Assembly: GCF_010183535.1 (NCBI RefSeq)
Contig: NC_071331.1
Location: forward strand, 7,626,001-7,690,000
Direction: 5' to 3'
Length of the DNA: 64,000 nt
Source: Caenorhabditis remanei
Lineage: Eukaryota; Nematoda; Chromadorea; Rhabditida; Rhabditidae
Shown: positions 56,395 through 64,000 of the stretch, in pieces
How positions within the stretch are numbered: position 1 is the stretch's first letter
How the letters are laid out: each line of letters begins with the position of its first letter
Position numbers and translations under genes: made by a program
Notes under the pieces: model-generated
The model's database searches: none
What the model was told of the DNA's origin: nothing
What the model saw: only the letters and a program-made list of their open reading frames with translations

Positions 56395-57011
56395 CTGTTT
56401 TCTAATAAATTGTTGTTGATTGATGTTGCATATTTTCCGTTGCTTGGCGAGTTGGTAGGCATTGAAGCGACCTGAAACAACTGAAGGCGGAGAAGAAATT
56501 TGCTGAACATGGTGCGACTAACCGCTCATAATTTTCCATAGTTTCGCATTTATTCTGTCCTCGAATTGCGCGATCGATTGATTCCAGGGACATATCTGAA
56601 ACGATAATCTCTGGCGGAGAAGAAATATCTGTTCGAAAATAAAACTAACCGCAAAATAATGGAGATGAAAGTGAGACATTACGGCGATGTTGATGACGAG
56701 GACGATTTTGTGACCTGAAATTTAAAAATCTGAAATAAAACAGCCAAAAAACGTGAGAAAATCGAAGCGAAGTACAATTATAATTTTTTTTCCCAAAAAA
56801 AAACCCCAAAACGCGTTGAAAATCGATAAATTTGATGATAAAATTGCTTGAAAATAGGAGAAAAAAATATTTGATTTAAATTTTCCCGCCAAAGACTACT
56901 GTCGCACTCGTTTCGACTGTGTCGAAGTGACGTCACTTTCGTGGTGAAATATCGCGGACGAGGAGTTGTCGGATTCTCGGCCAGGACTTCTTTTCGTACA
57001 GATCTCGATAA
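56395..57011. repeat. right terminal inverted repeat of transposon
   Basis: Inverse of 53428-54060, 12 nt shorter at one tandem repeat. Lies upstream of the transposase gene, so it probably contains its promoter. The stretch 55792-56394 between it and exon 1 holds possible leader exons but nothing I can call firmly. The TGAAACAG at 56300 is inside the element and not counted as a 21U core. Confidence 0.85.
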
Positions 57012-57021
57012 TACAAGATTT

Positions 57022-57220
57022 TCACAGCAGTGCGAGTCGTAACGCGCTCCGTCTCACAATGATTGGTATGGTGCCAAAAAAAAACTTGACTAAGTACCAA
57101 ATTCAAGTTTTACGTTTATGTGGTATTTGTCGTATTTTCAATAAAAACCGCGACGCGCACGCAACGCGTCACGGAAAAAGTTCAAGTGTTCACCTTACGC
57201 CTCGCACTCCTATGTTATAT
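57022..57220. mobile_element. GCAC-ended palindromic element, diverged copy
   Basis: Colinear with the inverse of 60410-60608 (AACGCGCTCCGTCTCACA, TGGTGCCAAAAAAA, CGACGCGCACGCAACGCG, TTACGCCTCGCAC). Lies directly beside the transposon's right end. The 87-codon frame overlapping it is not a host gene. Confidence 0.55.
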
Positions 57221-57234
57221 TTACTTTGAGAACA

Positions 57235-60120
57235 ATTTCCAAATTCCGATTATCATTAATCAATTTTAGTTCTAAGCTCCAAGTGCTTCTAATTCCAAAA
57301 CACTAATAATCAACATCCCCTCCCCTCTTCTCACACCAAAAAACCATTTCAAGGGGGGTCTCCCCCCTTGAGAAGTGTGAAGCGAGCAAAGAGGGGATAA
57401 TGAGGTGGCACGAGCACTCATCCCTCCAATTTTCGAGACAACTCACTTAGAATAAGAGTTCATCCTTCCCCCCCTTCGTCCCCTTCTTTTCACTTCCCAG
57501 TCACTTCCCCCTCTGTCAACTACTTGATTTGGCCATTTACTCTTATTTGGTGGCGTGGTTAAGATGAAAGGAGACTTGACGCATTTATTTGCACTAAAAA
57601 TGTAGTTTCATAATGATTTTGAGAGCAAATAAGGGGAATTTTCCCTTTTTTGAAAGAGACCTGTTCCGAGACGTGGGCGTGGTTTTTTCTCCTTTTTCTT
57701 CAATTTTTCCCATCATCTCGATTCTTGATTCCTTGAACATTTCCTGTTATTCCTTTAGATTTTAGTTTGCGTTACCATGATAAATATGGCTTCTTTTTCT
57801 TCTTCACTTTTGCTCCCTCTCCTATCCTTTTTACTAATTTTCTCTCGGATTATCAGCATCATCCTGTTAGTTGCTCGAGAAGAAAATGTTTTAGATTAGT
57901 TTTTTGCTATGATAGTGATGTTTTTTGATGCGTTTTTAGTTGTGAGGCTCTCAGAAAGTTGTTTTTTGAAACTGTCGATGGAAATTTTTCCAGTTTTTAA
58001 AAACTGATTTATTTGGAACTTTTTTACATCTACGGTGCAAGATTGACCAAGTTGCAGAACTCTTGAAGAATTTAACGCTAGGTTACCTCAAAATTTGTCA
58101 GGATTTCCTCCAGATTAACGACATATATAGATTTTCAGCTTATTCATATCAGCTCCGCACAGTTTTTGCAACTGCGCTCCACCGAAATACCCTTTTAAAA
58201 TGTCTCTTTTTCTCTGAGTCTCTCAATTTCGCATACAATTTTCTTCGGTTTCGGTAGAGCGCGGTTATAAAAAGCGTGCCGTGCACAAAAATAATATATT
58301 GATTGAATTTTTTTCAGTTTAAAAAAACTGATTTATTTGCGACTTTCTTATATCTACGGTGGGAGGTTTATCAACTTTGTAGAATTCTTGAAAAATTGAA
58401 CACAATCAGGTTGAAATTTGTCAGAATTTACACCAGATTAATGACAGATACAGATTTTCAACTTTATTCTATATTTTGTATATTATTAGTCGGTATTTGT
58501 TTAGTAACGGTTTCATCAAGATTTTATCATAAACTATGTATTTTATTTCTAATTTTATTCTAGCATTATTTGCCATTGTTAAGCGGAATGCAGTTTTTGA
58601 AACGGCGGAAGACAGGAAGCAAAATAGAAAGTCATTTTGAGAAAACGATTCTGGACTCACAGGATCTAGGGGTGAGTACTGAAATCGTTCGCGCTCCAGT
58701 AGACATTGGCGGCAAATTCAAATTTTAATTTTTCTCAATTTGACGTTAAGCGTGGCAGTTCGATATGCAGCTTAATCGACCACTTTTTGAGCCGATTTAT
58801 GCCAGTTTTCGCGCATTTTTGGCCAAGTTCAATTTCAGTACTCATCCCGACACCCTGTGTGGACTTATTTTGTTGTAAAAACCTCCTAAAAATGGCTACA
58901 CTTGTGCTAAGTTTCGTTTTTCTTTTTGGTTGAAACTGATAGCTTTGCTTCAAAAAACCTCAAAAATTGGGTCTGGTGCAACCAGACTATTTGGGATCAG
59001 TAGGAAGTTTGGGTCGAAACTTCTGATCAGTTAGTTCAAGTAGGAAAAAAAGTTTCAAGATGATATCGTCTGGGCGGAAGGCGGAAAAACCTTTAAATCG
59101 CGAAAAGCGGAATTATAAAATTCTGCGAAAGAAGGAATTCCACTCAACTCTTCATTGGAACCCGATTTTCTGAGAAAAACATTTTCCGTTTCTACTATTT
59201 GTGAAACAAATGTATTTTTTGAATGGGTGTTGTTTTGATCGCGCTAGAAAACTCTCTCTGCTAGAATTTCAGAATTTTATGATTCCTATGAAACTAACAG
59301 AAATGTTGGCGGAAGAGAATAAAAAGAATTCTGCGAAAGGCGAAATTCCTCTCAACCCTGTTTCGAAAACTTTGACTGTTTCTTTTCGGTACTACATATG
59401 ATTAACGCATTTGCTTTAGAGTTCAGTTCTTCAGCTTCTTAATAATTACTTTAGAATGGAAGGTTTTAGGTTGTCCGTCTATAGTCAATATTAATTAAAA
59501 TTTACTTTCACAAATTTTTCAGTTTCATAAAGCTAAAATTGCTTTCAGCTTTTCTGTATAAACGGTAATGTTTTCGTGTATCAAAAATTAGTGCTTCGTT
59601 ACATTTCGGTGCTGTCCCGTATTAGAATGGTCCGAAATAGAACTGGTTCATATCAGAACCTCCAAATTTAAAAATGACTTTATTATATGTAAAGTTAAAC
59701 TATATTTTAGGCGGTTCTGATTAGTGCGGTTCTATTTCGGGTGGTTCGAATTCGGGCGCAGTTCTGATTAAGCGCGCCATCTACTATTCTAATATGTAGA
59801 TGAAACGTTGTCAGAATTTCCACTGAATTTCATAAGAACATGTACAAATAACAATTTTAGTATGTTTCGTTCATAACCGAATTCTGTTTAATAACAGTTT
59901 CAATAAGATTTTATCTTAAATGAAGTTACTTCAAACTTTAGTTAATTCTATGAATTAATTCCTTTATCACTCATAATTTTTCTAAACTATTCTCGAATGT
60001 CTTAGTAATCCATACTATGACAGTTTCATTTTGGTATTATAATTGACGCTTTGATGTATTGATGTTTATTCTAATCGCTATTTTTATTATAAGTTTGTAA
60101 TTATTAACCCAAATTAGTTT
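57235..60120. other. mostly unique AT-rich DNA, motif-poor
   Basis: 57300-57560 is C/T-rich with a hairpin TCAAGGGGGGTCTCCCCCC at about 57350. 57560-58060 resembles ordinary nematode intergenic DNA. A palindromic MITE is at 58145-58290. The GGTTCTGATTA words at 59640-59780 resemble the array at 38.5-39.8 kb. CTGTTTCG at 59358 has a start element at spacing 37. No convincing exon. Confidence 0.4.
58145..58290. mobile_element. GCTC(T/C)ACCGAAA palindromic MITE
   Basis: Arms CTGCGCTCCACCGAAATA and GGTTTCGGTAGAGCGCGGTT. Family described at 18715. Confidence 0.6.
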
Positions 60121-60173
60121 TATATTGTCTGTTTCAAAGGATTGATATTTGTTTCTAGTTTTTTATTCTACGA

Positions 60174-60194
60174 TTTTCTTCCTTTGGCCATTAA
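60174..60194 (+). ncRNA. candidate 21U-RNA, core 60129-60136
   Basis: CGAT start element, spacing 38. First exact core outside a transposon after an 8-kb gap. Confidence 0.48.
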
Positions 60195-60409
60195 ATATAA
60201 CCCTGGAAATTTAAAAAACCTGAAAGAGATACGAGACGAGCTTCGTTCAATTTAAAATCCCGAAACCCAAATTCTCAACTTTTTTTCACGTTTGACTTTG
60301 AAAAGTCTCGGTTTCGAAGTTTTGATTTTTAGCAATCCGTAGCTGGTTTTTTGATATTGTTAATTAATTGAATAAATATCTGCTCTTCAACCAGAAGCCA
60401 AAAATATGG

Positions 60410-60608
60410 ACACAGGGGTGCGAGGCGTAAGGTCCGCAACGAAAAGTTTCGAATTTACCGGCCGAGTCGCGTTGCGTGTGCGTCGCGTTTTTCATTGAAA
60501 GGTGCACAAACACACGATAAACTTGAACTTGGCGCTCAGCCAAGTCCTTTTTTTGGCACGGTGCCAACCGCTGTGAGACCGAGCGCTTTGCGTTTTGCAC
60601 CCCTGTGT
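60410..60608. mobile_element. CAGGGGTGC-ended MITE, about 199 bp
   Basis: Ends ACACAGGGGTGC and inverse. CAGGGGTGC is a hAT-like terminus, but I see no 8-bp target duplication. Interior has GCGTTGCGTGTGCGTCGCG. Non-coding. Confidence 0.5.
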
Positions 60609-61535
60609 TTGGTGGAATAAGTTTGTTAAGTGCCGACCGACTAACTTTTTCCAAAATCTACGGCTTCAAGAAGAACATTTATCCTTAAATTTTTTAATGT
60701 TTTTAATGTTTTAAATTTTTTTGATCATACACCTATATATACATACAAAGCCATTCAGTTGATATTTCCATAATACACTGCTGGACATAATTATAGATCC
60801 ACTTGAATTGTTCATTTTTCTCGAAAATATTTTTCTCCACAGAAATTTTTGATGTCACATTAGTTTACACCCCGGATGGCCTAAATGCTACCGCTATCAT
60901 CTTCTGTCTTTCCCAAAACTTTAGAAATTAAATCCCACAATCTGAGTATTATATGGTATGACCTCGAAGATTCAACAACTCAACTCAAAACTTCTGCTCC
61001 AAGATTATCAAAGTCACTAAACTTTTCTAAATTTTCACAGCTTCAAAATGGGTTTATCCAGTTATCTTATCAGTTATAAATAATTCTCATACGTTTTGCC
61101 ATATGAATAATATTCATCTCTCATTACCTTACTGTTATGTAACAGCTTTATTTTTGAATTTTGAGACTAAACTTTGATAATTTATTTGAAAATCTTCTAC
61201 TCTGGATAAATAATAGCATTTTGGGAACAAGCGGCAATAACTGACTGAATAAGCGTAGTCTGTATCACAATAAGCTAAAACATTCAAAATTATTTTTTGT
61301 CTGTAACATCTGGGTGACTCATAGTGTGACTCACATTAAAAAATTAATTAGATTTTCATTGAACCATTCTTCAATTTTCATATTGATAATCAGCTTCACC
61401 ATTCTCATTTTTTGCTTATTCTTCTTCTTGTAAACTTATTTCTAATCATTTTTGAATTTTCACACTTATTTTCTCTCACCCACTTCTCACTGTTTCAACG
61501 TCTTCGTATTCATCCGTTTTTCATATTTTCGCCGT

Positions 61536-61556
61536 TGTGACGTTGCTGTCTTGATC
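61536..61556 (+). ncRNA. candidate 21U-RNA, core 61490-61497
   Basis: CGTT start element, spacing 39. Lies just upstream of the candidate exon at 61603. The sequence around the core is less AT-rich than at other loci. Confidence 0.4.
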
Positions 61557-61602
61557 CCGTCATTAACATATTTCGTATTTCCAGATCAGCAGTTCAGGTG
61601 TG

Positions 61603-61695
61603 ATGTCGTTCGATTTCGACTTGACCGCACCGTTCCAGACTGCTTTCACAACTCGGGATCAACATGAGCACCGGCACAAAGTTAGACCAGTTCAG
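61603..61695 (+). CDS. candidate first coding exon of an unidentified gene
   Basis: Preceded by an acceptor-like TATTTCCAG (61576-61584) and followed by a good donor CAG|GTGAGC at 61696. ATG at 61603 opens 31 codons (MSFDFDLTAPFQTAF...RPVQ) ending in phase 0 at the donor, with GC-richer, codon-like composition unlike the surroundings. No matching downstream exon is evident in the remaining 2.3 kb, so the intron would extend past the window. Not recognised as any family. A chance frame is possible. Confidence 0.42.
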
Positions 61696-61697
61696 GT

Positions 61698-61718
61698 GAG
61701 CTTACAGCGGAATCATAA
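61698..61718 (-). ncRNA. candidate 21U-RNA, core 61758-61765
   Basis: TAAT start element, spacing 40. Lies antisense to the start of the candidate intron after 61695. Confidence 0.46.
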
Positions 61719-61781
61719 TTAAAAAAAAGGGAGATTGATTCAAATTTGATAAAATAGTGAAACAGGGGAACAAGAAAGTGT

Positions 61782-61802
61782 TTGCTCAGTTCAGATACAA
61801 GA
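61782..61802 (-). ncRNA. candidate 21U-RNA, core 61841-61848
   Basis: CGAT start element, spacing 39. Only 83 nt from the preceding same-strand core. Confidence 0.48.
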
Positions 61803-62229
61803 TCGATCTATCAGTTTAAAACTTGTTAAAAACTGCAATATGAAACAGTAAGCTTTTGAAGATTGAAATTTATTTTCAGTTTCAAGTATTTCATTTAAAA
61901 CTGTGGATTTTCAATATTCTAGTCATCGATGTTCTACATAGTAACCACAAGTTTTAATCAATAACAAGACACAAAAATGAATAAATTGAGTCTCATTAAA
62001 AGTTTTTCTAAAAATCATAGACTAGAAGCTGAACATATTATAGCGATTCGCACTTATCTCATGGAACCTTATAAAAATGACGAAACTGAGAATCTTTCAC
62101 TTGAACAATGCTGGTCTTTTTGGCATTAACACTCGGCAGCACACGAGGAATTAAAGTGACTGTGAATCAGAATTAAACATTACCTTTTTAAAATGAGAAA
62201 ACTAAAAATTGCTCTAAAAATGAAGCTAA

Positions 62230-62362
62230 GCACGGCACGCTTCTTACAACCACGCTCTACCGAAACCACAGAAAATTGTGTGCGGAATTGAGAGACTCAG
62301 AGAAAATGAGACATTTTCCAAAGGAATTTCGGTGGAGCGCATTTGTGAGAACTGTGCTAATA
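62230..62362. mobile_element. GCTC(T/C)ACCGAAA palindromic MITE
   Basis: Arms ACCACGCTCTACCGAAACC and ATTTCGGTGGAGCGCATTTGT, outer ends AGCACGGCAC and AACTGTGCT. Possible TA-type target. Confidence 0.62.
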
Positions 62363-62588
62363 AGAAAAAATTTTATTGGCCAAAGGGATTGATTTATAGA
62401 CTGAATGTTCAATTTTCCAACTGATGAGTGCATGTTAAAACATTATTCACGTTGCTTCAAGGTTGCCTGAACCCTATTCGAACACTTCGGCCTTCTCGAA
62501 GTGTTTCTTGTTTCAAGTAATTCAAAAAAATCAGTTGACTTTCATAGTTTCAATTATAATGCTATTTCCGTATAATTTTTAATTACCC

Positions 62589-62609
62589 CAAGCATGAAGA
62601 ATCAACCGA
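62589..62609 (-). ncRNA. candidate 21U-RNA, variant core (CGAAACAG on +)
   Basis: Core 62647-62654. CATT start element at spacing 38 and CGGT at 42. Confidence 0.3.
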
Positions 62610-62864
62610 ATGAGCGCATTTAAAAAATTTCGACAAATCAGAAATTCGAAACAGAACATTCATGGACATTATATTATTTTAATGGTACGCTATAAAAATA
62701 ACGGAACAGAAAACCTTGCACTTAAAATGAATCATCGAAGATTTACGAAAAAAAAGTTCCGAAATGGAAAAATGTTTTCTCAAGAAAATATCATTTTCAA
62801 TTTTATTAATCAATTTTTTCTGTTTCAATTAATGCATGAATCCATGTTGTACCAGTTGTAATGT

Positions 62865-62885
62865 TGTGTGATGACTCATATTTAT
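62865..62885 (+). ncRNA. candidate 21U-RNA, core 62820-62827
   Basis: Core preceded by a T-run. TGTT start element, spacing 38 (TAAT at 35). Confidence 0.48.
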
Positions 62886-63737
62886 TCATGTAAACGATTC
62901 CACGTCACATAGAACAATACTTTTTTATCGCACTACTCCGACTCAGGTAGCTCACTGTATCCCTTCTGATAGTTTTGAAAGAAATAACAAATTTCCTTCA
63001 AAAAGTTGTAGTTTTTACTGTTGCATCGAATTGGTATCAAAAAGAGTAAATAGTCGGATGATTGATGATCTCAACATAAGGTAAACTCGCTCTATAGATA
63101 ATTTATAGATAGAAAACTATACATTTTTAATTGTGAAAAATGTGCATTTTTAGCAATCAAAAGTCACTAGGCATCACACTTCTTCCCGTCGCCGAGTGGG
63201 AAATGACCTTAATTGTACTGTCAAATATTATACGGGAAACTGTGATCTTTATAACAACTACCCCTGAAAACATACATAATATCATTATAAATATTCTCCA
63301 GTAAACTAAGATAATGGATCAGCAAAGTTTTAAAAACTGAAACAAGACAAACTCCAAAAAACATATTACAATGTGTTTTAAATTTTTTCCTGTTTTGTAG
63401 ATCACATATTTTGTAGTTGGAACTATGTTTGAATGCTTTTTTTTCTAATTAAGCTTTTCGTTAATAGATTGAAAGGCGAAACGCTTTTATTTGATTATTG
63501 AACTTGTCGAATTTTGAATTTCAAAATGGGTTCATTTCGTTCGTCTGCCGAAATGAGGTAAAAAAATAGTAAGCAATATTCTGTTATTTACTGTTTTACG
63601 AACTCTGTAACAATTCGAATGTAGTTATTCATTATTGTCACATACCCAAAGTTTCCCAGCAAGTGCACACAGCGAAATATTATACCGTATCTAACGTTCA
63701 AATGTTTTTATCAAATTACATATTAACTCGGCAAAGT

Positions 63738-63840
63738 TATTAAAACTGCGCTCCACCGAAATGGCTTTGAAAAATTTCTATTTTTCTCTGAGTCTCTCGA
63801 TTTCTTTAAATAAACTCAAAATAGAGCGCAAGTCAAACTA
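63738..63840. mobile_element. half copy of GCTC(T/C)ACCGAAA MITE
   Basis: Left arm AACTGCGCTCCACCGAAATG present; right arm reduced to AGAGCGCAAGTC. The rest of 62363-64000 is AT-rich with 21U-type loci and no gene seen. Confidence 0.5.
63817..63837 (-). ncRNA. candidate 21U-RNA, core 63876-63883
   Basis: TAGT start element, spacing 39. The 21-mer overlaps the end of a degenerate palindromic repeat. Confidence 0.46.
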
Positions 63841-64000
63841 TCGAGTGACGTATTATTTGTTTCATTTGTCTACGGTGAAACAGTACTTACAACCAACAAA
63901 AAATATATTTCCAAAAACTTTTTTTTTCAATTGAAACTTTCTAGACATCTAAAACTTTCGAATAACAACAGATGAGTACCCGAGATAATGAGGGTGCATT

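Larger units (their letters stand above)
53428..57011 (-). mobile_element. complete IS630/Tc1/mariner-type transposon, 3.58 kb
   Basis: Long terminal inverted repeats (about 633 bp left, 617 bp right) beginning TTATCGAGATCTGTACG, flanked by TA at 53426-53427 and 57012-57013, the expected target duplication. One three-exon transposase gene lies on the minus strand. The two repeats differ by a short in-frame tandem repeat (GAAAACGCTATG) and few other changes, so the element looks young. A partial extra copy of inner repeat sequence lies at about 56105-56215. Confidence 0.88.
1..64000. other. 21U-RNA (piRNA) gene cluster segment
   Basis: Exact CTGTTTCA cores occur 62 times outside the large transposon (37 on +, 25 on -). 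A hand search for YRNT downstream found a T exactly 38-40 nt after the final A of the core in 46 loci, and 36-44 nt after it in 58. With YRNT expected at about 8% of positions, 14 and about 33 would be expected. In Caenorhabditis, core plus spacer plus YRNT defines type-I 21U-RNA genes, whose capped precursors start 2 nt upstream of the T. Loci are sparse at 15.2-18.1 kb and 52-60 kb. Paralogous loci are not independent, so the statistic is somewhat inflated. Confidence 0.85.

Overview
The window looks like nuclear DNA of a Caenorhabditis nematode. It is AT-rich with poly-A/T runs, has 43-49 nt introns in its one intact gene, carries many TA-flanked and 8-bp-duplicating palindromic elements, and above all contains a dense scatter of the octamer CTGTTTCA on both strands. 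In Caenorhabditis that octamer is the core of the upstream (Ruby) motif that drives individual 21U-RNA (piRNA) genes. I count 62 exact cores outside the large transposon (37 on +, 25 on -). About 1-2 per strand would be expected from base composition (hand estimate assuming roughly 65% AT). In 46 of the 62, a YRNT start element places a T exactly 38-40 nt after the last A of the core; about 14 would be expected by chance (hand estimate). The window is therefore best read as a piece of a type-I 21U-RNA cluster of the kind found on C. elegans chromosome IV. I cannot assign the species.

Layout. 0-40 kb: mosaic of diverged segmental duplications, each bearing one or a few 21U loci, interrupted by non-autonomous transposons: GC-rich elements, nested 428-bp elements at 2.06 and 7.58 kb, CAC...GTG elements at 5.4 and 6.4 kb, a large tRNA-like composite repeat at 15.7-17.5 kb and two identical 72-bp hairpins at 21.3 and 27.0 kb. 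38.5-39.8 kb: short tandem array with intact motifs. 40.5-48.7 kb: longer tandem array with a 300-460 bp unit whose motifs are mostly decayed, split by two tRNA-like composite repeats. 48-52 kb: sparse + strand loci. 53.4-57.0 kb: a complete DDE transposon with ~0.6 kb inverted repeats, TA target duplication and an apparently intact three-exon transposase. 57-61.5 kb: mostly unique, motif-poor DNA. 61.6 kb: one candidate host-gene exon, with 21U-like loci continuing to the end.

Apart from the transposase I see no convincing complete protein gene. Nearly all open frames of 60-170 codons lie in repeats or low-complexity DNA. If the 21U reading is right, each locus is its own tiny Pol II unit bound by the USTC complex (PRDE-1, SNPC-4, TOFU-4, TOFU-5). 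It makes a short capped precursor that is trimmed to a 21-nt RNA starting with U and loaded into the Piwi protein PRG-1. Expression of any individual locus is not shown by sequence alone.
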